Origin: Diospyros lotus
Taxonomy: Eukaryota; Streptophyta; Magnoliopsida; Ericales; Ebenaceae
Length of the DNA: 64,000 nt
NCBI RefSeq assembly: GCF_014633365.1
Contig: NW_026267104.1
Location: forward strand, 2,294,001 to 2,358,000
Direction of reading: 5' to 3'
The stretch's first letter is position 1; every line of letters begins with the position of its first letter. Position numbers and translations under genes: made by a program. The notes beneath the pieces are model-generated. The model was not told the DNA's origin and did not search any database. It saw nothing but the letters and a program-made list of their open reading frames with translations. Shown one piece after another: positions 23,070 to 33,648 of this stretch.

Positions 23070-25789
23070 ATCTGCTCTTGCCTCCCCGGTGACAAACTCA
23101 ACCCAAGCTCCTAAATTTAGATATTCCTCTTCATTTCACTTCTGAACCAAAAAAGAGAGAAATAAAACGAAGATGAAAATTTCCATGTATCAAATATGCT
23201 GCTACCCCAGAACCAAAAGATGCTAAATTTCTGTGAGGCAATAATCAAATGACAGGCAATCCCTACTATTCACAACCAAGAGACAATGCCTCAAGCCAGA
23301 ACACAATAAAGTGCCAAGTAAATTGAAGCAAAAAGCAGTTGCGGAACAAAACCCTTGGGGGCATCAAACAACAGGAAAAATCAGGAAAAACCAAATCAGA
23401 AAGGCCAAGTCTTTCTATCTAGTTCCTTTGTCTCTTGAACTTAATGCTAACGGCATAAATTCCCAAAAGATCAGAACCCTAGTCCCAAATAAGCATCTAC
23501 CTTGTTCTCCAGAGAATCAGAGTAAACCAGGAACAGCAACAGCCGGACTCATCGAGACATGGACGAACCAATTGCCCAAACCATTTCAAACTTAAAGCAT
23601 TTGATTTTCCCGACAACTCACCACTCTAGTTGCTTTTGGTGAACCAAGGCTGGAAGAAGACGAAGAGCACGAAGATGAAGAGAAATGGTCAAAATTGCTT
23701 AATTTTCCAATCCCGAAACGAAGAAGCAAATGCATGTGAAGCGAATACAACGGAGATAAGATTCCACGATCATGAACTCCGCCTTGGCAGATTAGGGTTT
23801 CGATAATCACCATACCATTCCTTCGTCCGTTAACTACAAAGTATCTCTACGGCTTACAAGAAGCCAAGAGCTGCTGCACAAATGTGGGATGCAGAAGTAG
23901 CAGAGTATAAATAGCAAACACCACACTGGCAGTAGCAATTCCTCCTCGTCCATTCCTTACCTCAAATTTTCATATAATATTTATTTTTATTGAATTTACT
24001 ATTAATCTTAAAAATATCTGTCTAAATCACTTTCGTCTTATAAACCATTACCCAACAAAATTCTACAAAAATAGTTAATTTTTTAAAAAAATTATAAATA
24101 TATAAAATCATTTACCAACTTTTAAGATATTTACTTAAAACCCCTCAAATGATTTTTTTTATTTATAATTTTATAAACATTTTTATCTACCATTAAAAGT
24201 ACACAAACTATTTTTATAAAAAATTTCAACCGAAACCTTTTACGATTTTAAGGTGTCAACTTAAAACCATTGTTTTAAATGATTTCTTTTTATTTTTTTA
24301 CTCTTAATTTTGTAAATACTTTTATCTATGTATGTTATTATTTTTTGTAAAAATCCTTCGTAAAGATTTAAATCTTAGAAATATTTTTAAATTTTAAGTC
24401 TTTATCTCATCATATAAGGTTGCCTAAGCTTTAATATGTCTGTGATAAGTTAAAAATGATTTAATTAAATTTTTGCAAACTTAATCATAAGTTTAATAAA
24501 AAAAATAAAGTTTATAACAAATCTCAAATAATTAGATTTCTTACTAAGATTTAGACTTTATATATATATATATATATTTAGAATAACAATAATATACCAA
24601 GTATTTATTCTACTGTATAGGGTCTACTAACTTTGGATAAGTTTTCATTAAGTTAAAAAAAATTAAATAGACTATTATGAAATTAATTATAAACTTAATA
24701 AAATAATATATTATAACAAATCCCAAATAAGTTTACATAATTGTCCCATTCTTTTTATGAATTCTTACTAATTTTTGTTTCCTTAATTGATTTAGCAAAA
24801 TAAAAAAATAATAGTATTATTTATTTAGATGGAAGATCTATCTCCAATCTAGATAAATAGTATTACTCTAAAAAAAATAATCACAAACTAAGATGATGCT
24901 GATATAAATGTTCTTTTGACACTCAAAATAATATTTGACGTGATATTTTTGTATTAGTGCATTATAACGTATGTCTAATTAATATAAATATATAGTAGAT
25001 TAATGGAAGAGTGTGATTTTAAATGTCATTTTTAAATATTCAAATAGCATTTGTGTAAAATTAAATATCGCATATGAGTGAGTATTAAGATTTAAAAATA
25101 TGATTGGATTCCATTGTTTTATTATGATTTAAAAATATGATTGTTTTATTGTTAAAAATATGATTGGATGCATGTTAATAATGTAACATTTAGGAGCTCT
25201 TTTTAAAATGAATTGAATGTTTAGGAAATTAAAATCAGGAAAAAAATCAAAGAAAAATCAGGAGGAAAAATAAATTCAAAAGGATAAAGTGTTGATGCAT
25301 ATGAACTTTCTTTGGTTGAAATATTCTATCTAATTTAACCCAATTTTTGTATTTAATTAATATTTAATCAAGTTTAGATTAGACCATCGAATCTATAGAC
25401 TTATCCCAACTAATACACAATCCCCTTTTTTTTTTCTAAAATTATAATTATTTTCTAACTTTATTGGTTTGTTTTGTCTATTTGGTTGTTTATTTTTTTT
25501 TAAATATTAATATTTTCATGTAACACAATTTTATAAAATTTTAATATAATTTTAGACTTTAAAATGGAGACCCAACTCGATTCAAATTAAGTTAAATTAG
25601 TTTTGATTCAAAAATTCTAAACCTGATTATAATTAATTTAAATTTATATAAAATTTAAATTAACCCGAATAACAAACACCCTAAAAAACTTTTATGACAT
25701 AATTGCAAAGCCAGTTTAGACATGAAAGCATACCTACAACTACTACTAGCATTGAGAAAGAGAGCCCCTAGCAATCATTTTGGCAGGCA
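23070..25789. other. Upstream region of POLAR-like and AT-rich spacer
   Basis: The first 0.8 kb probably holds the leader and promoter of the POLAR-like gene, including an AGGGTTT word near 23790. From about 23960 onward the sequence is very AT-rich with a (TA)n run near 24560 and short repeats of TTAAAAATATGATTG near 25090-25160. No gene is supported. Confidence 0.6.
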
Positions 25790-25798
25790 TATGAGAAA
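25790..25798. repeat. Left target-site duplication of the MULE
   Basis: TATGAGAAA is identical to 33640-33648 on the far side of the element. A 9-bp duplication is the hallmark of Mutator-like transposition. Confidence 0.9.
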
Positions 25799-25845
25799 GA
25801 GAAATTCTATTGGCAACCCGCGAAATTACTCAATATAACCCGTTG
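25799..25845 (+). repeat. Left terminal inverted repeat of the MULE
   Basis: 47 bp, matching the complement of 33593-33639 with four mismatches (element positions 2, 16, 24 and 43). Confidence 0.93.
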
Positions 25846-25920
25846 TTTTAATTCCTCAATTACCCTTCATTAAAAAGCCTTTATTACCCTTACCTAACTA
25901 CTTTTTTTCAACTACTTTCT

Positions 25921-26040
25921 TAACTCTTCGCAACCCAATCTCTCATCACTTTCATTAAATTTTTACAAACGTTTCTGATTTTAAGTTTCGCAGCCCCATC
26001 TCTGATCACTTTCACTAAACATTTGCGAAGGTTTCTGATT
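25921..26040 (+). repeat. 60-bp subterminal tandem repeat, two copies
   Basis: 25921-25980 and 25981-26040 align without gaps and share CATC.TTTC.TTAAA-type and GTTTCTGATT words. They lie just before the transposase start codon, so they may be transposase-binding or promoter repeats. Confidence 0.85.
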
Positions 26041-26222
26041 CTAATCACTTATAGCGATTACCTTCTTCTTGTTTCTGTTAATTTTAACTTTTCTCTATGG
26101 ATGATTATATCCAAAAATTGATGAGATGGAAAGAGTTTTATGGAGAAGATGATGAGCACCAGATCGTGCATAATGAGCAGGTGGACTACAATGAATCACA
26201 CCAGCAGCACGTCAATATTCTG

Positions 26223-26924
26223 GTAATGTATTTTAGATTGATGCATGATGCTGAGAATCACTACATGAATGGCTAACTGATGCTGAGAATTACTACATGA
26301 ATGGCGGCTAAGCTTCCGACACATTCCAGTCGGGGATACCCAGGTTCCCTGACTGTAACTTTTCGGGGAACCCGAGCTTCCCCGACGCATTCCAGTCGAG
26401 CATACATAGCTTCCCCGACCAGTCAGGGAAGTTGGGTATGCCCGACTGGAATACGTCGGGAAAGCTCGGGTTCCCCGAAGAGTTACAATCGGGGAAGCTC
26501 GGCTTCCCCGACTCTTAGCCGTCGGGAACCCTTGGGTTCCCCGACTCGAGAGAGTAGGGAACCAGAACGTTCCCCGACAGCTGCGAGTCGGGGAACCCGA
26601 GGGTTCCCGACTCGTTACAGTCGGGAAACCTCGGGTTCCCCGACTCGCAGCTGTCGGGGAACGCTTGGGTTCCCGACTCGTTACAATCGGGAACCCAAGC
26701 GTTCCCCGACAGATGCGAGTTGGGGAACGCTTGGATTCCCGACTGTAACGAGTCGGTAACCCGAGGGTTCCCGAACCCGAGGGTGATCTCTATTTTTTTT
26801 CGAATGGCCCGAACCCGATTTCATTATCCATTTTGTTATTTTTAATTCATATATTTTTATTCATATTTTGGTTAAAGCACAACCCATTTTTAATTTATGT
26901 ATCCTATTTTTGTTTTGATAATAG
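26223..26924 (+). other. Transposase intron 1, holding the left palindrome array
   Basis: The donor ATTCTG|GTAATG and acceptor GATAATAG flank 702 bp. Without its removal a stop follows shortly after exon 1. Nearly all of it is the GC-rich palindrome array at 26318-26790. Confidence 0.65.
26318..26790. repeat. Left GC-rich palindrome array
   Basis: The array is built from words such as TTCCCCGACTCG and CGGGGAACCCGAG in both directions. The longest clear hairpin has perfect 34-nt arms at 26569-26602 and 26629-26662 with a 26-nt loop that is itself palindromic. Another has perfect 21-nt arms at 26656-26676 and 26687-26707 with a 10-nt loop. GC content contrasts sharply with the AT-rich surroundings. 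It reads open in one frame for about 150 codons with an SPT/RG bias, which I take as a by-product. Confidence 0.93.
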
Positions 26925-29612
26925 GGATTTGATCATCAAAATTTAGAGAATTTTGAGAATGAGAATGGCGTATCGTTTGATGCTAGTCAAACTTTTGTTA
27001 CGAAACAGATTTTCAGTAATAGGGAAACACTGATCGAATGGGTTAAGACAGTTGGAAAAGAAAATAGAATGGTTATTGTTATAAAGGGTTCTGAATCTGG
27101 TGGTATAGGAAGAAAACCTAGAGTTCGTCTTGCTTGTGAACGGAGTGGAAAGTATAAATCATCAAAAAAAGGAGATGAGACAATAGGAGAAACAAATCGT
27201 AGGATGACAGGTTCTAAAAAGTGTGGTTGTCCATTTGAGTTACTTGGTGTTAAATTGTCAAATGAATACTGGATATTGAAAGTTGTATGTGGATTGCACA
27301 ATCATTTACCAGCAGCTCAACTTGAGGGTCATTCATATGCTGGCCGACTTACAGAGAAAGAGAAACAAATTATGATAACGATGTCTAACAATCTTGTGAA
27401 GCCAAGAAATATTTTAATGACGTTAAAAGCAGAAGATAAAAAAAATGTGAGTACCATCAAAACTATATATAATGCACGGCAAAGATATAGAGTCATGGAT
27501 AAAGGTGGTCGATCACAAATACAACAGTTGATGAAAAAATTGAAAGATTGTAATTATGTGGAGTGGCATAGAAGTGATACATTATCAGATTGTATCACAG
27601 ACTTATTTTGGGCTCATCCGATGGCTATAGAGTTATTTAAAACATTTCCCCATGTGTTAATAATGGACTGTACATACAAAACTAATAGATATAAGTATCC
27701 ACTGCTAGAGATCGTTGGTGTGACGTCAACTGAGCTAACTTTTTCTATTGCTTTCGCATTTATGGATCATGAATATGAGGATAATTACACATAGGCAATG
27801 GAGAAATTAAAGAGTCTAATAACTCACAATACATGTCCAGGAGTAATTGTAACTGATAGAGAATTGGGATTAATGAATGCAATACAAAAAGTGTTTCCAA
27901 CCACGAGCACCTTGTTGTGTAGGTGGCATATATCAAAAAATGTGCTCGCCAAATGTAAGAAATTATTTGATAGAAATGAGACATGGGAGAAATTTATGTT
28001 AAGTTGGAACCTGGTTGTTTTTGCGTCGACTGAGGATGAATATGAACGTCGTCTGTATGAGTTAACACTTGAGTACTATGCATATGAGGGCGCACTTAAT
28101 TATCTGAGAAATACATGGTTGAATGATTATAAAGAAAAATTTGTTGCAGCATGGACAAATAGAATAATGCATTTTGGCAACGTTACTACGAACAGGGCTG
28201 AGAGTGCACATGCAAAGTTGAAGAGACATCTTGGATCTTCTCAAGGTGACTTAGAGTCATCATGGACAATTATCAACAGTCTTATTGAGTTACAACATGT
28301 AGAGATTAAGGGGTCGTTTGAAAAAAGTTTAATGTTGGTGCAACATAACTTCAAGCCAGCAATTTTTAGAGAATTGCGAGGTGTTATATCGAGAAGTGCA
28401 TTGAATATGGTACTAATGCAGTCGCAACTTGCTTATAAAATTGGGATAGACAAAGTTTCATGTGGATGTGTGATTAGAAGCACATATGGTTTACCTTGTG
28501 CACATGAAATTGCAGAGTTCATGGTACAAGGACGGCCAATTCCTTTGTCAACTGTGCATCCTCATTGGACAAGGTTGCAGTTAGTGCAGTCAGCTTATGA
28601 TGGTGTGTCATCGCAGGTAATGATTGAGCCAGAAATAGAGAGTATATATAAAATGTTTTATTCAGAACCGGAGCCAGGGAAGCAAGTATTAAAGCAAAAG
28701 TTGAGAGAAATAGTTAACCCAGACACAACTTCACTACAACCACCAACCATGAAAGTTAGGACGAAGGGTAGGCCAACATCGAAGAAGAAAATTCAGATTG
28801 ATACATCCACCAAACGTGATCCGTCCTTATTTGAAATAGTTCAATCTAGTCAAGACAGTAGATCCCTAGCAACATGGATATCCAAGAGAAACACCAACCG
28901 ACTCAAGGGGTATGATGATTGTTTCCCACCACAAATACAACCGTTCTTGCATAATATTGTTAATGTAGAATCAGATGGACATTGTGGATTTCGAGCGATA
29001 GCAGGGTTACTTGGTATGAGTGAGCACAATTGGAGAGATATTCGTTTTAGTCTGATAGGAGAGTTGCAATCTTTTCGTGCGATGTATACGCAAATATATG
29101 GATCAGAAATGCGTGTGGATGAGTTACTACATATATTATATTGCTTTGATAACATTGCACCGTGCGAGCATTGGATGACTTTACCTGACATGGGCCATTT
29201 AGTTGCTTCAAAATACAATGTCGTATTGGTGCATTTGTCACGGATCCAGTGTCTTACATATCTTCCACTTAGATCGATCCCTCCTCCAGCAGTACAACAC
29301 AGGATGATTACTATAGGATTTGTGAATGATTGTCATTTTGTGCAGGTATTCTTACTTATTTTGGTATTTATTTATTTATATTGTGGATTTCATATGTTTG
29401 TTTTAATAATAATTTTTGTTGCATATGTCATTTATCAGGTATTCCTTAAGCCAAGGTCACCAATTCCTCCCGTCGCACTGAATTGGTACAGATTTCGATG
29501 TGATAATGCACGTGATTGGGAAACGCCATACATATCCAGAATTCAAGCATTTTTATCTCTAGTAGGTCAAGATGTGGCAACACAGGAAGTTTTTGACTTA
29601 TCTGACACATGA

Positions 29613-30375
29613 TTCTTACTCTTAGATTGTGTTTCCAAATACGGCTTAAGGCGATGATGATTTTTCGGGCAAGTTTAATTTTCATAGGCTTCAGCCCGTG
29701 ATTGAAACATTAACTCATATCACCACTTATTGGCAGCCCAATTTGAAGTCCATAAGCCTATTTACTATCTCTTTAGAGGAGAAATGGGCATAAGCCCATT
29801 TGCTCAAGAGATGGAGAAGCCTAGCCCATTACGTATGATAGCCATCATTTCGGCCGAGAGAGGAGGACAGTTGGGCGATTCAGGGCTGGGTTTCGTTGGG
29901 CTTAGTGGTCTTATTTTTGGAGTTACTTAAGTGGTGATTTGTTATTCATATCTGAGCCTTTCTATACTTTATATATATTTTCGCATTTTATTTTGTGAAT
30001 TATATTGCACTAATATCTTGTTTTATATATTTCCTATTCACAAACCTATTTCACAAAGATATATTTGATTTAATTGACCCATAATTAAAGTTTATGATAT
30101 AAAGGAGTCTGATGTAAATAAGTTTATAATATCTTATTTTATAGATCACTTATATCACATATAAGTATTTAAAATAAGTTTTGTTAGTAACAATAAAATT
30201 ACTTTTCGAGTTATAGAAATAATTTTTAAATAAACTAAGAAAATTAAATCCAAACAGAAAAGGGTTGGCACCATTTATATCTTAGCGACATATCCGAACC
30301 TCATCATAAGTAGTCAAATAGATAAGACTCTACTCACTATAGCAAATACAAATAGTCTCATATTACAAAAAAAAA
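29613..30375. other. Tail-to-tail spacer inside the MULE
   Basis: It separates the two convergent genes of the element. It contains a stretch of mixed composition at 29640-29930 and AT-rich sequence after it. I recognise nothing in it. Confidence 0.6.
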
Positions 30376-32538
30376 TTAATCTCTATCAGTCCTTTTTCTT
30401 GTCTCTTGAGGGGGGCTTGGGGCTGGATGATGTGGATCTGAACTCGTAGGTGGTGGATTTATATTTACTGCCGGAGGTGATGTAACCACCGTCGGTGTTC
30501 GTACCATACTAGAAGGTGCTTCGCGAAATACTGTATATGCATGAGACCCAGTAGAAGAAGACCCAGTACGAATAGTCAAAATATCATATACCTGAAGACA
30601 TGCCCGTCTCCACGCATCTACATCTTGAGTGGATCCACCTGATATGACTTGCCTAAGAGGAGATAGTGATGCCATGATGCGCTACAAGACAATTATTTTA
30701 AATATAAAAAACTAAACATAATATATTTAAAAAAATTACAATTACAAAATTAATCTTACCACATCAGCAAGAGTCACTCTATCATGATCACCTCTGTCAA
30801 ACCCGGATCTATTTGTAGGATTTTGTATGACTCGATGTGTAATGCGATGATACCATGCCAAGTAGTCTTCACTGCACTCCCATGGCACTAGGGCAAGTCC
30901 ACCCCGACGGTGTGCTGGCAATAAGTGAAAATCCCAGCGAGACCAACTATCATTGATAAAATCATAAATTACCTTATATGTTGTCGTAGCTCTACCCCGC
31001 TTGGCTTCAATAGGAGATAATGGAGGTGGAGGTATATTCTGCCTATGCCCAAATTGTCGCAGAACCCTCTCCGGATGATATGGCTCAATCACGCCTCCAC
31101 ACTTAAGACATCCGGAGAAGAACGCAATCTCATGGAGTGGGTGTTGTGCACGATGCCTCCTATATGGTGTCCATATGACCTGCACATGTTTTAGAATTTC
31201 AATGATGAGCAATATTAAGTTGCAAAATATAATGTGTGAACAGAATACCTGATCTTCAATTAAGTCATCAAGTCGCTCTCGCAAAGATTGCAAAGAATCG
31301 TACTCACGAACAGGAAGCCAGCGATTAGCCCTAGGCAACTCGTCAGTATATGATAAATTATGTTTACTTCTAGTCAATGGAAAATGTTCATATATCCAAG
31401 CCTGTATACATTTAATGTAAATAATTGTTAAGATATATGGAAAGACATAGTAAAAATATGCACAAAATAATAAAATTTAAATTATTACCTCAAGTAATGT
31501 TAAATATCCACAGATTCCCTTGACATCTCTTCTACTCGCGATACCTAGCTGCCTATATAAATATGCCAAACAAGCAGCCCCCCATGCATACGTACCAGAT
31601 ATACTCAGGTCTTCCAACAATGCAAGATAGGAAATCGAAATCATGCTACCACTCTTATCCACAAATAATGTACAACCTAATAAAAATAACAAATATGCCC
31701 TACTAGCATTGTACATCTCTTCATCTGGAGCTGAATTTGGTACGTTCATAAATGTTCTTCTCAGCCAATCTAATTTCACATACGGTCCCCGAGTCTCAGC
31801 TATCTGGCCTGCTGCTTCTACTACTGAGACCCCAAGTAAACGATAAAGTAAATTCTGAGCTTCATTACCTGTCAAATGAGGGACTGATACAGGGCTGCCA
31901 GCAACTGGTATCTTCAGAATAGTGGCAACGTCATCTAACGTAAGTGTCATCTCACCAAATGGTAGATGAAATGTGTTAGTCTCAGGTTGCCATCTCTCTG
32001 AAAAGGCTGACACAACTGTAGGATTCACAAATCGATACGTGGATTCTATCAAAGGTGCCAACTGAGATCTTACAACAATATCATAAATACGTTGCTGATT
32101 TGCCAATGGCCAATCAGGAATTCTTTGTCCATGGCTATTACACTTTAATACACCTCTTTCCTATTACATAAAAATAATAAAATAATTACTAACATTATAA
32201 ATAAGTATTTTAAATGTAAAATTATTTTTATAATCACTTACCTCTCCAGCCCATATGCTAACAGCAACATGATTTTTAAAACTCTTTAAAATGGATGGAT
32301 CTTCAGGGCCTCCCAAAAATAGTTCGGTAGTATCGTCCGGAGCACTAGTAGATGGCTGCTCTGGAGGACTAGGAGGTGATGAGTCCAAAGTACCTGGCTG
32401 CTCAGAAATGTGCGCCTCTGAAATAGATGTATCAGCCACAGAATGACTATCATGGCCCTCTACCCTCCTCCTCCTCCTCGTGGAAGCTGTCGGACGCTGA
32501 CGAGCTCCCTCTACTCCTCCTCCTTGAGTACGTGCCAT
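30376..32538 (-). CDS. Plant mobile domain (PMD) protein, MAIN-like
   Basis: Five exons on the minus strand, 32538-32242, 32160-31489, 31401-31249, 31179-30760 and 30681-30376, all in phase 0, give 615 residues with no stop. The N terminus is disordered and basic (STRRRRRVEG), then Ser/Pro-rich. The PMD (aminotransferase-like, plant mobile domain) covers about residues 100-470: SAFSERWQPETNTFHLPFGEMTLTLDDV is its best-conserved part, followed by YLLFLLGCTLF and, after WIYEHFP, a region with RANRWLP. The C terminus is Pro/Ser-rich. Host PMD proteins MAIN and MAIL1 act in the nucleus with PP7-like phosphatases in silencing and genome stability; transposon-borne relatives have no settled role. 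It lies inside the MULE, opposite to the transposase. Start chosen at MARTQGG; an upstream in-frame ATG (MTNMVHSF) is possible. Confidence 0.85.
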
Positions 32539-32886
32539 ACCTATAAATGAATGTACCATATTAGTCATTTTTAAAATAATAGTAATCTACTACAAAATTA
32601 ATTTAATTCATATAAGAATGTTATATGAAATGTCTAAATGCATTATGACAAATAAAATTGTTTATAATAAAATTAATAATAATTAGATTTATTAGAAAGG
32701 TGAACTGTAAAATTATAATTAATATAAAAAATAACATGTGAGATTAATATGAAATCAATCATATTTTAAAAAAAATTCAAATGGCACAAAACTAAAAAAA
32801 TAAATATATAATTATACATTTATTAATAAATCTGGTTCCGGTTTCTCCAACCCGGAATTACGGGTTCGAGAACCGGAATGGGTTCG

Positions 32887-33030
32887 GACCCCCGCACCGC
32901 GAGGTGCGGGGGATTGACATGGCTCCGCACCGCGAGGTGCGGAGGTCTCAGAGACCCCCGCACCTCTGAGACCTCCGCACCTCGCGGTGCGGAGCCATGT
33001 CAATCCCCCGCACCTCGCGGTGCGGGGGTC
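32887..33030. repeat. Perfect 67-nt inverted repeat (hairpin) in the right array
   Basis: Arms 32887-32953 and 32964-33030 are exact complements over 67 nt with a 10-nt loop. Each arm contains smaller palindromes of the type CCGCACC-GCGAGGTGCGG. Such a transcript would fold into a long double-stranded stem. Confidence 0.96.
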
Positions 33031-33345
33031 TCTGAGACCGCCGCACCTCGCGGTGCGGGGGTTTCAGAACCCTCCTCCCCCACCTTAGCGGCGACGATGG
33101 CAGTCGCCATGGCCGCCTTCATCAGCCGCGATGGTGCCACCATCGCGGCTGATGAAGGCGGCCATGGCGGCTGCCATCGTCGCCGGTGGGGAAGGGGGGT
33201 TCTGAAACCCCCGCACCTCACGGTGCGGAGGTCCGCGACTGACGATGGCGGCCATGGCGGCTGCCATCGTCGCCGCCAGGAAGGGGGTTTCTAAAACCCC
33301 CGCACCTCGCGGTGCGGAGGTTCGTGGTGATGATGGCAGCCATGG
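33031..33345. repeat. Remainder of the right GC-rich palindrome array
   Basis: A second big palindrome has 47-nt arms at 33090-33136 and 33138-33184 with one mismatch and a single central base. Its words GGCGACGATGGCAG and GGCCATGGCGGC recur at 33241-33275 and 33330-33365. CCGCACCTCGCGGTGCGGAG-type units recur at 33209-33231 and 33299-33320. It lies about 0.5-0.8 kb upstream of the PMD start codon. Confidence 0.9.
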
Positions 33346-33592
33346 TGGCTGCCATCGCGGTCGATGGTGATGCCGCCATGTGCGATTATTGAAGAAATTA
33401 AACATTGAACAGAAGGCGTACCTGATTTATCAGTCCGATTTCTTCTTCCTCGCGGCCGAAGATTGCTAGGGTTTGTTTGAGAAATGTGAGAAATTGTGTG
33501 GCTGGTGTGGCTGTGTGAGGGTATATTTGGGAATTTATGGGTTGTAAATAGTAATTCTCGTGGTTGCAAAGAGTAAAAATAAAAATTCAGTC

Positions 33593-33639
33593 CAACAGGT
33601 TATATTGAGTAATTTGGCGGGTTCCCAATAGAATTTCCC
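33593..33639 (-). repeat. Right terminal inverted repeat of the MULE
   Basis: Complement of the left repeat with 43/47 matches; the element ends at C33639. Confidence 0.93.
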
Positions 33640-33648
33640 TATGAGAAA
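33640..33648. repeat. Right target-site duplication of the MULE
   Basis: TATGAGAAA, identical to 25790-25798. Confidence 0.9.

Larger units (their letters stand above)
26097..29612 (+). pseudogene. MULE transposase with C-terminal OTU domain, one in-frame stop
   Basis: Three exons are predicted, 26097-26222, 26925-29345 and 29439-29612, all joining in phase 0 over 906 codons. In order: a FAR1/WRKY-like zinc finger (LACERSGK ... KKCGCPFELLG ... VVCGLHNH, about residues 110-170); the MULE DDE core with first Asp in LIMDCTYK (27666) and second in VIVTDREL (27855); a SWIM finger (CGCVIRSTYGLPCAHE, near 28460-28510); a basic linker; and an OTU-type cysteine protease domain with DGHCGFRAI (near 28976) and catalytic-type His in CHFVQV. 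Codon 332 is TAG (27792-27794) in DNYT*AMEKL, where family members as I recall them have Trp, so TGG to TAG is likely. The last intron is 93 nt, a multiple of three, with no stop, so its retention would insert a hydrophobic stretch. Otherwise frames are clean. Confidence 0.85.
25799..33639. mobile_element. Mutator-like DNA transposon carrying a transposase-OTU gene and a PMD gene
   Basis: The element is 7,841 bp. Its ends are 47-bp inverted repeats: the left begins GAGAAATTCTATTGGCAACC (25799-25845) and the complement of the right begins GGGAAATTCTATTGGGAACC (33593-33639); 43 of 47 positions match. A perfect 9-bp duplication flanks it. Inside are two genes pointing toward the middle: a MULE transposase with OTU domain on the plus strand, with one in-frame stop, and an intact-looking five-exon plant mobile domain gene on the minus strand. 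A GC-rich palindrome array sits near each end. The similar TIRs and clean target duplication suggest a fairly recent insertion. PMD genes are known to occur in plant transposons, Mutator-like ones included; I infer that both genes moved here together. Confidence 0.92.

Noticed and set aside
26301..26759. Open frame of about 150 codons in the left palindrome array
   Set aside because: It simply follows the repeated CCCGACT/GGGAACC words, lies inside a well-supported intron and has no homologue I know.
32812..33569. Several overlapping open frames on both strands of the right palindrome array
   Set aside because: Palindromic GC-rich repeats keep all frames open; the translations are Arg/Ala/Pro-rich repeats without domain.
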